A DNA stretch of 64,000 bases from Saccharothrix sp. ALI-22-I. GTDB lineage: Bacteria; Actinomycetota; Actinomycetes; Mycobacteriales; Pseudonocardiaceae. The translations under genes were made by a program, and so were the position numbers. The stretch is from contig NZ_MTQP01000065.1 in assembly GCF_001984175.1 (NCBI RefSeq), positions 1-64,000 of the forward strand, read 5' to 3'. The notes beneath the pieces are model-generated. The model was given only the letters and a program-made list of their open reading frames with translations. It searched no databases and was not told where the DNA came from. Numbering within the stretch: position 1 is the first letter of the stretch; every line of letters begins with the position of its first letter. This document shows, piece by piece, positions 8,867 through 17,533 of the stretch.

Positions 8867-10070
8867 GCCGCGTTCCTTGATCCTTCTCGGTGGCGACGGC
8901 GGAGGCGGAGAGAAGCGTCGCAGCGGCGAGGCTGCCCCAGAGGGCGGTCGGGCCGTGGGGTGCCAAAGCGGTGATGGCCGCCGGGGAGACGGCCAGGCCG
9001 AAGCCCGTGGAGAGTTCGAAGCGGGCGAGGGTGCGTCCCAGGACATGGGGCGGGGCCAGGGCGGTCACGAGCGCGGTGGCGCTGCCGGCGTAGATGATCT
9101 CGCCGATGGTGCAGACCACGGACACCGCGGCGACGGCTGGGGCGGCCCAGCCGTGTCCCAGTGAGGTGGCCGTGAGGAAGCCGAGGTAGGACGCGGTGAG
9201 CACCACGCCGGCGAGAGCCAGCACGGTCCGCCGGGAGAAGCGGGACATCAGGACGGTGACCGGAACCTGGAGGGTGACCACCAGCACCGTGTTGCCCACG
9301 AAGATGGCGGCCGACCAGACCGGGGACGCGTGCAGTTGCGTCACGAGGACCAGGGGGAGCGCGATCTCGGGGACGTTGAGGCAGAAGACGTAGACCACGT
9401 TGGCGGCCAGCAGCGCGCGCATCCGGGGTGCGGGCCCGTCGGCGCCGTCCTCGGCCGGGGTGGTGGCCGGATGCGCGTGTAGGCGGACCGACCACGCCAA
9501 AGCCGCCGCGACCAGGTAGGCGAGCCCGGTGACGACTGCCAGCGCCTGCAACGCGGTGGTGCCGCCCGCCAGGCACGCGGTCGCGATGAGCGCGCCCACG
9601 CCCAGGCCGGCGTTACGCAGGGCGCGGCCCCCCGCGAGAGCGGCGTCGCGTTCCCGGCCGTGGGCGACCGTGGCCACGAGAGCCGCGTGCGCGGCCGGCC
9701 ACGCCTGATTGCCGATGCCGAGGAAGAGCGCCGCCGTCGCGAACAGCCACACGTGCCCCGTCGGGGCGGCCAGCAGCAGCGCCACGCCCAGCACCCGCAC
9801 CAGCATCGACGCCGCCACGACCGTGCTGCGTGCGCCCCGGTCCAACCATCGGCCCACCGCGGGCATGCACACCAGACCCACGACGACGGCGACCGTCATG
9901 GCGATACCGGTGACCGGCGCGGACAGGCTCAGCACCGTCATCCCGTAGAGCAGCAGGAAGGGCCGCAGCAGGCCGGTGCCGAGCGCGTCCACGGCCAGGG
10001 CGACGGCATAGCGGGGGCCTCCGGAGGCACGGACGAGGGCGCGGGCCTTGATCTTGGTGTTGGTCGGCAC
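8829..10070 (-). CDS. MFS transporter (drug exporter type)
   Basis: The protein has 413 residues and about twelve hydrophobic segments. The MFS signature loop between helices 2 and 3 is seen as GRWLDRGAR, and a second half begins after a hydrophilic loop near residue 210 ([19 protein letters not shown]). The last dozen residues ([11 protein letters not shown]) overlap an integrase remnant and may be an acquired tail. The GTG start ([14 protein letters not shown]) is the only good candidate. It is divergent from an ArsR-type regulator gene across 100 bases containing a perfect palindrome, the usual layout for an exporter repressed by its neighbour. The substrate cannot be told from sequence. 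Confidence 0.85.
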   Translation of the reverse strand: MPTNTKIKARALVRASGGPRYAVALAVDALGTGLLRPFLLLYGMTVLSLSAPVTGIAMTVAVVVGLVCMPAVGRWLDRGARSTVVAASMLVRVLGVALLLAAPTGHVWLFATAALFLGIGNQAWPAAHAALVATVAHGRERDAALAGGRALRNAGLGVGALIATACLAGGTTALQALAVVTGLAYLVAAALAWSVRLHAHPATTPAEDGADGPAPRMRALLAANVVYVFCLNVPEIALPLVLVTQLHASPVWSAAIFVGNTVLVVTLQVPVTVLMSRFSRRTVLALAGVVLTASYLGFLTATSLGHGWAAPAVAAVSVVCTIGEIIYAGSATALVTALAPPHVLGRTLARFELSTGFGLAVSPAAITALAPHGPTALWGSLAAATLLSASAVATEKDQGTRLSGRCCRARAAS

Positions 10071-10105
10071 GGCGCCAACGGTGCGTTTCGGCCGCGGGGC
10101 GGGGC

Positions 10106-10136
10106 ACGTCGGTTGACGGACTCCGTCAACCGACGT
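10106..10136. promoter_or_regulatory. Perfect 14-bp palindrome, probable operator between MFS and ArsR genes
   Basis: The left arm ACGTCGGTTGACGG (10106-10119) and right arm CCGTCAACCGACGT (10123-10136) are exact complements around ACT. It lies 36 bases from the MFS start and 34 bases from the regulator start, in the middle of the divergent promoter region. ArsR-type regulators bind such inverted repeats, so it is the likely shared operator. Confidence 0.75.
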
Positions 10137-10170
10137 CGGCACCGGCCATCCGGTCGGCGATGCTGAGGGG

Positions 10171-11256
10171 GTGACGTTGAGGATCGACATCAGCGGCCTG
10201 CCGTCCGAGCGCCTGCGGTTCGCCGCCTCCCCGCTGGCCGAGCTGACCGCGATGCTGCACGTCCTGGCCGAACCCGGGCACCACCCGCAGCTCGCCGGCT
10301 GGGCCGGGGACGTCTGGGCCGGGCTGCGACCGGAGCTGGCCGAGCGGTTGCGGGAGGCGGAGTTCCTCTGGCGTTCCTCACAGGCCGACTTCCTGCTCCC
10401 CGCCCGACCTCGACCGACCCTCGCCGAGGAGTTGGACGACGTGGACCGGATCGACCACGAGACCTATGTGACCGCCGCGCTCGTGACCACGTGCGGCAGC
10501 AACCGGGTCCACTTCGCCGCGCCGTCGCCGCTCACCGACGCGACCGCACGCGAGCGGGCCCTGGACCTGGCCCAGGCCCGCGGCGCGCGGCAAGAGGCCT
10601 TCGCGGAACGGCTGCTCGCGGACCCGGCCGCTGTGCGGGCGCGGGTGCGCCACACCCTCGAACAGTGCGCCGAGGCCTTCTTCGACGCCGCCTGGACGGG
10701 CGTCGCCGTGCAACTCGCCACCGACCTGCGCCTGAAGAACGACCTGCTCAAGCGCCAGGGCATCGGAGCGGCACTGGCATCGGTCTCCGGCGCGGTCACC
10801 CTGGCACCGGGTGGCGACTGCATCATCGTGGACAAGCTGCAGGACAAGGCGACCGCCGCCCACGGCACCGGAGTCACCTTCATCCCCAGTGTCTTCGGCA
10901 GCCCGCACCTGGTGGTGGTCCACGCGCCCGGGTGGCAGCCGGTGGTGCAGTATCCCGTGGCCGAGCCGAGTCCGTCAGAGCCGGTATCGCTGGAAACGGT
11001 CACGCTGCGGCTGGAGGCACTCGCACATCCGGTACGGCTGCGGCTACTGCGCACCCTGGCCCGCGGCCCGCACACCACCGGTGAGCTGGCCCACGCCTGG
11101 GAGCTTTCACCGCCGGAGGTTTCCCGCCACCTCGCTGTCCTGCGCCGCGCGGGCCTGCTCACGGCCCGGCGGCACGGTCGTTACGTCCGTTACACCCTCA
11201 ACCTGCCCGATCTGACGGCGCTGGGGGCTGACCTGCTGGCGGCCGTACTGCGCTGA
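10171..11256 (+). CDS. ArsR-family transcriptional regulator with DUF5937-type N-terminal domain
   Basis: The protein has 361 residues. The C-terminal 90 residues are an ArsR winged helix: [20 protein letters not shown], then [20 protein letters not shown] and [13 protein letters not shown]. The N-terminal 260 residues match the DUF5937 type found in many actinomycete ArsR-like proteins ([35 protein letters not shown]). No CxC metal site is visible, so it probably senses an organic ligand rather than metal. The GTG start has GAGGGGG just upstream. It most likely represses the divergent MFS exporter and itself through the palindrome at 10106. Confidence 0.85.
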   Translation: MTLRIDISGLPSERLRFAASPLAELTAMLHVLAEPGHHPQLAGWAGDVWAGLRPELAERLREAEFLWRSSQADFLLPARPRPTLAEELDDVDRIDHETYVTAALVTTCGSNRVHFAAPSPLTDATARERALDLAQARGARQEAFAERLLADPAAVRARVRHTLEQCAEAFFDAAWTGVAVQLATDLRLKNDLLKRQGIGAALASVSGAVTLAPGGDCIIVDKLQDKATAAHGTGVTFIPSVFGSPHLVVVHAPGWQPVVQYPVAEPSPSEPVSLETVTLRLEALAHPVRLRLLRTLARGPHTTGELAHAWELSPPEVSRHLAVLRRAGLLTARRHGRYVRYTLNLPDLTALGADLLAAVLR

Positions 11257-11461
11257 GTAGCTTCGGTCTGCCAGAACGCGGCACGGCCTCGGGCGAGGGC
11301 GCCGTCGTCGACTGCGGCCTGCCCCACCAGCCTGGGTGCGTTGTTCCGCGCGGCTTTACTTGCGCTTCGGCGACAGCCTGGAACGCTCGCACATCGGCAT
11401 GTGCGGACCTTGCACACCTGATTGGTTGGGACGCTCATGCTGCAGCACGGAGATCGGCGCT

Positions 11462-11586
11462 GAGGGCCGTGCGGGTTGTACTGGAAGAACACGTGGTGGT
11501 GGCCGTCGTGGAAGACCGGGCCGTTGGGGTTGTTGATCCAGTTCCATGGCGGCCGTAGGTGCACGGAGGGCAGGGATGTCGGCCAT
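11462..11586 (-). pseudogene. GH32 (levanase/sucrase family) N-terminal fragment
   Basis: From ATG 11586 (MADIP), after a one-base slip, the frame reads [20 protein letters not shown] and [13 protein letters not shown]. This is the N-terminal signature of glycoside hydrolase family 32 (WxNDPNG with the nucleophile Asp, then FFQYNP). Here the catalytic Asp is replaced by Asn (NNPNG), and everything after about 40 residues is missing. It follows a truncated sugar permease on the same strand, so the two are the wreck of a fructan/sucrose uptake operon. Confidence 0.6.
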
Positions 11587-11599
11587 GGCAGGCCTGTTC

Positions 11600-12148
11600 C
11601 CCCTTGGGCGCGCCTGCTGTGCCGCCGCGGACGAAGTGTCGTTGGAAGGCGAAGAACACCAGTGCCACGGGGATGGTCATGATCAGTGTCGCGGCGAGTT
11701 TGATCGGGTACTGGTTGCCGGAGCCGAGCTGACCGGAGGCGAGTGAGGCGACCCCGGTGGTCAGGGTGTTCAGTTCCGGGCTCTGCCGGGACACGATGAA
11801 GTGCGGCAGTTCGTTCCACGATCCCTGGAACGACAGGATGGTCGGGGTGATGAGCGCGGGCCGGGCCATCGGCAGCACGACGGACCAGAAGGTCCGGAAG
11901 GTGCCCGCGCCGTCGATCCGCGCGGCTTCCTCGACGCTGACCGGGATCGACTCGAAGAACTGCTTCATGATGAACACTCCCGCGGCGTCGGCGAGGAGCG
12001 GGACGATCATCCCGGAGTAGGAGTCGTACATCCCGAACTGGTTGAGGACGAGGAATTTCGGGATGAGCAGGACGACACCGGGCACGGCCATGACCGCGAT
12101 GACGGCGGCGAACAGCCTGCGGTTCACCCGGATCTCGCGGACCAGCAC
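11600..12148 (-). pseudogene. Truncated carbohydrate ABC transporter permease (MalG type)
   Basis: About 180 residues match the C-terminal two-thirds of a MalG-type permease. These include the EAA loop ([30 protein letters not shown]), the helix regions ([20 protein letters not shown]) and the usual ending [10 protein letters not shown]. The first one or two membrane helices are absent. Upstream of residue [11 protein letters not shown] the sequence is unrelated. The normal stop after APKG has been lost, so the frame runs into the GH32 remnant. A transporter half lacking its N-terminal helix is unlikely to work. Confidence 0.65.
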
Positions 12149-12422
12149 CTGCGCGTCGGGAGCCGAGGAAAGGAGATCCGCAGGGCGACGTACTCGCGGA
12201 ACTGGGCCTGCGGGGCATCACGGCGAACTCGGTGGCCCGGGGATCGTCGGCACCGAGGCTTCGGGCACTGCGGCGGGAGAGCTTGACCCTGACCCTACGT
12301 CAGGGTTGGAGCTTTGCCGCATGACGAAGAAGGGAGCAGGCACGACCGAGCAGTCCGGTGGCAACCCAAACCGGGCGGAGTGCGCGGGTCGTTGAAGTCC
12401 GTCAGAAAATGTCGTGGGGGGA
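12149..12422. other. No gene recognised between permease remnant and DGPF promoter
   Basis: This stretch has no convincing coding frame on either strand. On the minus strand next to the permease remnant, one frame reads EYVALR and another [19 protein letters not shown]. They may be the eroded start of the permease gene or of a fused neighbour. The right part leads into the probable ECF42 promoter at 12423. Confidence 0.4.
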
Positions 12423-12449
12423 TGTCGAGAACCCGCGTGCGGCTCCGTC
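12423..12449 (+). promoter_or_regulatory. Probable ECF42-dependent promoter of the DGPF-sigma operon
   Basis: TGTCGA (12423-12428) is followed 17 bases later by CGTC (12446-12449), about 50 bases before the DGPF-protein start. The motif reported for ECF42 sigma factors, as I recall it, is TGTCGA at -35 and CG[A/T]C at -10, found upstream of DGPF-protein genes. The match, spacing and position agree, which implies autoregulation by the sigma factor at 12915. Confidence 0.65.
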
Positions 12450-12500
12450 CCCCGCAGTGAGCACGGCCACAATGGGCCGTACCGCACCTAGGAGAACATG

Positions 12501-12908
12501 ATGGCCAAGTACCTGCTGCTCAAGCACTACCGGGGCGCGCCGGCGTCGGTCAACGACGTGCCGATGGACCAGTGGACGCCGGAGGAGATCTCGGCCCACG
12601 TGCGGTACATGAATGACTTCGCCGCTCGGCTTGAGGCCACCGGCGAGTTCGTCGACAGCCAGGCGCTCTCCCCGGAGGGCACGTTCGTCCGCTACGACGG
12701 CGAGGGGCGGCCGCCGGTCACCGACGGCCCGTTCGCGGAGACCAAGGACCTGATCGCCGGGTGGATGGTGATCGACGTCGAGACCTACGAGCGGGCGCTG
12801 GAGCTGGCCTGCGAGTTGTCCGCGGCTCCGGGCGCGGGTGGCAAGCCGATCCACGAGTGGTTGGAGGTGCGCCCGTTCTACGGCGTGCCCCCGACCGTCA
12901 CGGAGTGA
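12501..12908 (+). CDS. DGPF-domain (YCII-related) protein
   Basis: The protein has 135 residues. It has the conserved YCII/DGPF core (KYLLLKHYRG near the start; PPVTDGPFAETKDLIAGWMV in the middle). The ferredoxin-like fold is shared with dehydrochlorinase-type YCII proteins, but no catalytic function is established for the DGPF group. Two consecutive ATGs occur (12498, 12501); the second has the better spacing from AGGAGA. It lies six bases upstream of an ECF42 sigma factor gene, the hallmark arrangement of this family, so it is a probable target and partner of that sigma factor. Confidence 0.9.
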   Translation: MAKYLLLKHYRGAPASVNDVPMDQWTPEEISAHVRYMNDFAARLEATGEFVDSQALSPEGTFVRYDGEGRPPVTDGPFAETKDLIAGWMVIDVETYERALELACELSAAPGAGGKPIHEWLEVRPFYGVPPTVTE

Positions 12909-12914
12909 CGCGCG

Positions 12915-14060
12915 GTGGACGAGGCCGTGCTGCGGACTCTCACCCCCACGGTGATCGGGATCCTCGTCCGTCGCGGAGCCGACTTCGCGGCGGCCGAGGA
13001 TGCCGTGCAGGACGCCTTGGTCGAGGCCGTGCGCGTCTGGCCGGACGACCCGCCGCGGGACCCCAAGGGCTGGCTGGTCACCGTGGCCTGGCGCAAATTC
13101 CTCGACACCGTCCGTGCCGACACCTCTCGACGGCACCGCGAGGTACGCGTCGAGGGCGAGCCCGTGCCCGGCCCGGCCGAGGCGGTGGACGACACGCTCC
13201 AGCTGTACTTCCTGTGCGCGCACCCGTCCCTGACACCGGCCTCGGCCGTCGCGCTCACGCTGCGCGCGGTCGGCGGCCTGACCACGCGTCAGATCGCGCA
13301 GGCCTACCTCGTGCCGGAGGCGACCATGGCCCAGCGGATCAGCCGGGCCAAGCGGACCGTCTCGGGCGTCCGGTTCACCCGGCCCGGTGACGTCGCCACG
13401 GTGCTGCGCGTGCTCTACCTGGTCTTCAACGAGGGCTACTCCGGCGACGTCGACCTCGCCGCCGAGGCGATCCGGCTCACCCGCCGGCTGGCGGCCGAGA
13501 TCGACCACGAGGAGGTCGCGGGCCTACTCGCGCTCATGCTGCTCCACCACGCCCGGCGCCCGGCACGGACCGGCCCCGACGGCAGGCTCGTGCCCCTCGC
13601 CGAGCAGGACCGCGGCCTGTGGGACACCCGCCTGATCGCCGAGGGCGTCGACGTGCTCCAGGCGGCTCTGGCCCGCGACCGCCTGGGCGAGTTCCAGGCC
13701 CAGGCCGCCATCGCCGCGCTGCACGCCGACGCCCAGGCGGCCGAGGAGACCGACTGGGTGCAGATCGTCGGGTGGTACGACGAACTGGTGCGCCTCACCG
13801 ACAGCCCGGTGGCCCGCCTCAACCGGGCCGTCGCGGTCGGTGAGGCCGACGGCCCGCGCGCCGGCCTGGCCGCCCTGGCCGGGCTCGACCCCGCCCTGCC
13901 CCGCCACACCGCCGTCGCGGCGTACCTGCACGAGCGTGACGGTGACCCGACCACCGCGGCACGGCTCTACGCCGAAGCCGCCCGATCGGCGCCCAACCTC
14001 CCCGAACGCGAGCACCTCACGCGACAGGCCGCACGGCTCAACGCGCAACTGCGCAGCTGA
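12915..14060 (+). CDS. ECF42-type RNA polymerase sigma factor with C-terminal TPR-like domain
   Basis: The protein has 381 residues, about twice the size of a plain ECF sigma factor. Region sigma-2 is at about 10-75 (AAEDAVQDALVEAVRVWPDD, GWLVTVAWRKFLD) and sigma-4 at about 95-150 (LTLRAVGGLTTRQIAQAYLV, EATMAQRISRAKRTV). These are followed by the DUF6596/TPR-like extension (LYLVFNEGYSGD; YDELVRLTDSPVARLNRAVA). This domain order and the adjacent DGPF gene identify group ECF42. No anti-sigma gene is present. In this group the C-terminal domain is thought to control activity. The GTG start follows GAGTGACGCG, six bases after the DGPF stop. Confidence 0.9.
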   Translation: MDEAVLRTLTPTVIGILVRRGADFAAAEDAVQDALVEAVRVWPDDPPRDPKGWLVTVAWRKFLDTVRADTSRRHREVRVEGEPVPGPAEAVDDTLQLYFLCAHPSLTPASAVALTLRAVGGLTTRQIAQAYLVPEATMAQRISRAKRTVSGVRFTRPGDVATVLRVLYLVFNEGYSGDVDLAAEAIRLTRRLAAEIDHEEVAGLLALMLLHHARRPARTGPDGRLVPLAEQDRGLWDTRLIAEGVDVLQAALARDRLGEFQAQAAIAALHADAQAAEETDWVQIVGWYDELVRLTDSPVARLNRAVAVGEADGPRAGLAALAGLDPALPRHTAVAAYLHERDGDPTTAARLYAEAARSAPNLPEREHLTRQAARLNAQLRS

Positions 14061-14247
14061 GCGGCGGGGCGATGTGGACGCGGTTGGCCAGGACCAGCGG
14101 GAGGACGTCGCGGTCGCGGCATGCCTTGGCGAAGGCGGACATGAGCTCGTTCGCCTTGCCGGTGGTGCCGGCGCTGATCATCGCGATGCTTCGCGGTGCG
14201 GTGGCGGTGGGGTGCCGGCCCTCGGGTTCGGTCTCGTTGGCGATCAT
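14038..14247 (-). CDS. Short hypothetical ORF (doubtful)
   Basis: A 69-residue frame from ATG 14247 contains SIAMISAGTTGKANELMSAF and CRDRDVLPLVLANRVH. It has the feel of the first strand-helix-strand of a nucleotide-binding fold, but no family can be named. It converges with the sigma factor gene and overlaps its last 23 bases. It may be the eroded start of a longer gene or not a gene at all. Confidence 0.25.
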   Translation of the reverse strand: MIANETEPEGRHPTATAPRSIAMISAGTTGKANELMSAFAKACRDRDVLPLVLANRVHIAPPLSCAVAR

Positions 14248-14442
14248 CGTGTCGACTCGTTCACCGGAGCACCGGGTAGACAGCCGCGGTCTCCGGGGCG
14301 GTGTCCTGATAAGGGGACGTGTCCGTGAGGTTGTCGCCCCGGTTGGCGTTGGGGCGGGCCTGGCGGGTGGGGCCGTCGCCGTGCCGTGGGTGACCCTCGC
14401 AGGATGTGGCTGGGGCGTGCGGGTGTCGTCGACACTGGGCGC

Positions 14443-15333
14443 ATGGACGCGAAACGCCGGCTCGGTGAGTTCCTTCGGGTCCGCCGTTCGCAGTTGCGGC
14501 CGGAGGATGTCGGGCTGGTCGATCACGGTGATCGGCGGCGGGTGGTCGGGCTGCGGCGGGAAGAGCTCGCGATGCTGGCCGGGGTGAGTGCCTCCTACTA
14601 CTCACGGCTGGAGCAGGGGCAGTCGCCGAACGCGTCGCGCGAGGTGCTGGACGCGTTGGCTCGGGCGTTGCGGCTGGACGAGGCTGAACGCAGTCACCTG
14701 CACGAGTTGGCGGCGTGGGGCAGGCGAAAGCCCCGAGGGCGGCGTCCCGAGGTCGAGCGGGTCACTGCTGCTACGCGGCAGTTGTTGGCGGCGTTGGGTG
14801 ATGCGCCGGCGCTGGTGCTGGGACGTCGCAGCGACGTGTTGGCGTGGAACAGCGCCGGGCACGCCCTGTTCGCGGGACACCTGGACCCGGCCGCGCCGGA
14901 CCGGCCGGGGCAGCGGCCGAACATGGCGCGACTGGTGTTCCTGGACGCGCACACCCGCGAGTTGTACGCCGACTGGCCGGTGAAGGCGCGGGCGGTGGTC
15001 GGGATGTTGCGGCTGGCGTCGGGGCAGCACCAGGACGATCCCGTGCTGGCTTCGCTCGTGGGTGACTTGTCGGTGCGGAGCCGGGAGTTCGCGTCCTGGT
15101 GGGCGGACCACCGCGTCAAGTCGGGCGGTGACGCGGTGTACGAGATGCGGCATCCGCTGGTGGGCGCGATGACCGTGACCCAGCAGGGCCTGCGGACCGA
15201 GCAGGGGCAGCACGTCGTCATCGCGACCACCGAGGTCGGTTCGCCTTCGCACGCGGCCATGACCCTGCTCGTGCACAACACGGCCACCCGGCCGAGTGCG
15301 GCTGCCGCGGACCGCGAGTTGTCGCTCGAATAG
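14443..15333 (+). CDS. XRE-family regulator with MmyB-like ligand domain
   Basis: The protein has 296 residues. The N-terminal helix-turn-helix (about 1-85) reads LRREELAMLAGVSASYYSRL then EQGQSPNASREVLDALARAL. The C-terminal part (about 105-275) is the MmyB-like PAS-type domain (DAPALVLGRRSDVLAWNSAG; REFASWWADHRVKSGG; HPLVGAMTVTQQGLRTEQGQ). Members of this group often control an adjacent oxidoreductase gene, but none is nearby. The ATG at 14443 begins exactly at the conserved MDAKRRLGEFLRVRR; the longer upstream frame is not conserved. Confidence 0.9.
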   Translation: MDAKRRLGEFLRVRRSQLRPEDVGLVDHGDRRRVVGLRREELAMLAGVSASYYSRLEQGQSPNASREVLDALARALRLDEAERSHLHELAAWGRRKPRGRRPEVERVTAATRQLLAALGDAPALVLGRRSDVLAWNSAGHALFAGHLDPAAPDRPGQRPNMARLVFLDAHTRELYADWPVKARAVVGMLRLASGQHQDDPVLASLVGDLSVRSREFASWWADHRVKSGGDAVYEMRHPLVGAMTVTQQGLRTEQGQHVVIATTEVGSPSHAAMTLLVHNTATRPSAAAADRELSLE

Positions 15334-15436
15334 CTGTGTGATTTCGGTCCATTCCTGAACGACGACCACCGGCCCGCGTCTCGTGGGAACGGCGGTCGCG
15401 CGCGCCCTCGAACAGCACACTGGAGATTGAGAAACA

Positions 15437-16408
15437 ATGCGCAGAAAGGCCATCATCACCGTGATCGTGACCGTCGGAACGGCCGCCCTGGTCGCGCTGT
15501 CCGGTTCCCCCGCGTCGGCCGCGGGCCCGGAGGCGTCGACGCACACCGGAGTGGTCCGGTCGAGGATCGCGACGCACTTCGACCTGGCCGCGGGGCAGAT
15601 GCCGGAGAACATCGCCCTGGCGCCGGACGGCACCGCGTACGTCACGTTCGCGGCGGCCCGCCAGGTCGGCGCGGTCATCCCGGGCGGTAACACGCGAATT
15701 CTCGCCACCATGCCCGCCCCGGCTGACGGCGGCGTGCACACGCCGGTGTTGAATTTCGCCCTCACCACGGGAATCGTGCGCACCGGGGACGGAACCCTGT
15801 ATTTCCTCTACGCCAGTGGCGATTCCGGTTCCACCGGGCTCTACCGGCTCCGGCACGGCGGCACGCCGCAGCGCATCGCCGCGCTACCCGCCGACGGGTT
15901 GCCCAACGGGCTGGCCCTCGACGAGCGCGCCGGGACGTTCTACGTCACCGACTCCGTGCTCGGCACGGTCATGACCGTGCCGCTGCGTGGTGGCACGGCG
16001 GCTGTCTGGTCGTCGGCGCCGGAACTCGCCGCCACCGGTTTCCTCGGTGCCAACGGCGTGAAGGTGCGCGGAGGGGCGGTGTGGGCGACGAACCTGGACC
16101 AGGGCACCCTGCTGCGCATCCCGGTGCGGAACGGGCGACCCGGCCCGGTCGAGGTTCGTGCCACCGGCCTCGTCGGCATCGACGACTTCACCTTCACGGG
16201 TGACGACGTGCTGGCCACCCTGAACGCGCCGAACCAGCTGGTCCGCATCGCCCCCGACGGCACCACGACCAATCTGCTCACCTCCGCCGACGGCTTGCAG
16301 AACCCCACGTCGGTGGCCGTGCGCAACAACACCGCGTACGTGCTCAGCGCCGCCTACACCACCGCCACGGACCCGAACCTGGTGCTGGCCACGCTCTCGT
16401 GCCGCTGA
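15437..16408 (+). CDS. Secreted ScyD/ScyE-like (SMP-30/NHL) beta-propeller protein
   Basis: The protein has 323 residues with a Sec signal peptide (MRRKAIITVIVTVGTAALVA, cleavage near ASA-AG). The mature part consists of repeated propeller blades of the form PENIALAPDGTAYVTFAA, LPNGLALDERAGTFYVTDS and GANGVKVRGGAVWATNLDQG, as in ScyD/ScyE and SMP-30 relatives. No enzymatic motif stands out. It is monocistronic, with GGAGATTGAG upstream and a strong terminator hairpin right after the stop, shared with the convergent WYL-regulator gene. Confidence 0.8.
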   Translation: MRRKAIITVIVTVGTAALVALSGSPASAAGPEASTHTGVVRSRIATHFDLAAGQMPENIALAPDGTAYVTFAAARQVGAVIPGGNTRILATMPAPADGGVHTPVLNFALTTGIVRTGDGTLYFLYASGDSGSTGLYRLRHGGTPQRIAALPADGLPNGLALDERAGTFYVTDSVLGTVMTVPLRGGTAAVWSSAPELAATGFLGANGVKVRGGAVWATNLDQGTLLRIPVRNGRPGPVEVRATGLVGIDDFTFTGDDVLATLNAPNQLVRIAPDGTTTNLLTSADGLQNPTSVAVRNNTAYVLSAAYTTATDPNLVLATLSCR

Positions 16409-16418
16409 CCTGACCCGA

Positions 16419-16457
16419 ACCGCCCGCCGACCTGTGTTCATGAGGTCGGCGGGCGGT
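16419..16457. terminator. Bidirectional terminator hairpin
   Basis: A perfect 15-bp stem (ACCGCCCGCCGACCT, 16419-16433, with its complement at 16443-16457) and a 9-base loop lie between two convergent genes. The stop codon of the WYL-regulator gene (16438-16440) is in the loop. Confidence 0.85.
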
Positions 16458-17430
16458 CTCGTTCGTTCGTCCGCGCGGCGTCGGCGAAGCGGCGGGACAG
16501 GTGGGCGAAGGCGTCTTTGAGCTCGGGCGGTCCGACGACCTCGATGTCGGCGTCGAACCTGCCGATGGTGGCGGCCAGGCCGGGCCACGACCACGAGCCC
16601 AGGACCAGCCGGCAGCGGTCCGGGCCGAGGGCCTCGACGAGCCCGTCGTTGGTGTAGCGGGACACGACCTCGGCGGGCAGGTCGAGGATTACCTCGCCGC
16701 GGCAGGGCCAGCCGCCGGAGCCCTGGAACCTGCTGATCACGAACGCGGCCACCTCACCTCCGGGCAGGTCACGCGGGGTGAAGCGCGGTCCGGCGGGGGT
16801 GCGCGGGGTGATCCGGTCGGCGCGGAAGGTGCGCCAGTCGTCGCGGTCGAGGTCCCAGGCGACGAGGTACCAGCGTCCGCCCCAGGTGACGAGGTGGTGG
16901 GGCTGCACCCGGCGCGGCGGGGCGTCGGCCGCAGGCGCGGACGCGGAGGTGTAGTCGAAGCGCAGGACTTCGCGGGCGTGGACGGCGGCGCTGAGCGCCA
17001 TGAGCACACCGCTGTCGGCCTGCGGGTTCGGTCGGGTCGTGGGCCGCTCGACGGCGGTGACGTGGAGGGTGTCGATGCGGCGGCGCAGCCGTGGGGGCAT
17101 GACCTGCCGGACGGTGGTCAGCGCGCGTGCGGCGGCTTCCTCGATGCCGGCACCGGCGGTGGTGGCGATCTGGAGTGCGACGGCGAGGGCGACGGCCTGC
17201 TCGTCGTCGAACAGCAGCGGCGGCAGTTCCGCGCCGGCGCCGAGCCGGTATCCGCCGTCGGGGCCTTTGGTGGCCTGGATGGGATAGCCGAGTTCGCGCA
17301 AGCGGTCGACGTCGCGGCGCACGGTGCGCGGGCTGATGTCCAGCCGTTCGGCCAGCAGCGCCCCCGGCCAGTCCCGGCGCGCCTGGAGCAGCGACAGCAG
17401 CGAGAGCAGGCGCGCTGAGGTCTTCGGCAT
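16438..17430 (-). CDS. YafY/DeoR-type regulator with WYL domain
   Basis: The protein has 330 residues. An N-terminal HTH_11 domain (LLSLLSLLQARRDWPGALLA; RLDISPRTVRRDVDRLRELG; KGPDGGYRLGAG) is followed by a WYL domain (LRFDYTSASA; VTWGGRWYLVAWDLDRDDWR, where the usual W-Y-L appears as WYL; TFRADRITP) and a WCX extension. It is divergent from a DinB-family gene with about 100 bases between the starts. This pairing is common in actinomycetes and suggests it controls that gene. The WYL domain probably binds a nucleic acid or small ligand. Confidence 0.9.
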   Translation of the reverse strand: MPKTSARLLSLLSLLQARRDWPGALLAERLDISPRTVRRDVDRLRELGYPIQATKGPDGGYRLGAGAELPPLLFDDEQAVALAVALQIATTAGAGIEEAAARALTTVRQVMPPRLRRRIDTLHVTAVERPTTRPNPQADSGVLMALSAAVHAREVLRFDYTSASAPAADAPPRRVQPHHLVTWGGRWYLVAWDLDRDDWRTFRADRITPRTPAGPRFTPRDLPGGEVAAFVISRFQGSGGWPCRGEVILDLPAEVVSRYTNDGLVEALGPDRCRLVLGSWSWPGLAATIGRFDADIEVVGPPELKDAFAHLSRRFADAARTNERDRPPTS

Positions 17431-17533
17431 GAGTCCCGATGGTGCCAGGAGAAGCGGCCACAACCTGGCCGCTTCCCCTGCGAGCGTTGTTCCCGTGCCA
17501 GACAACGAGAACAACCGGAAGGACCCGATCACC

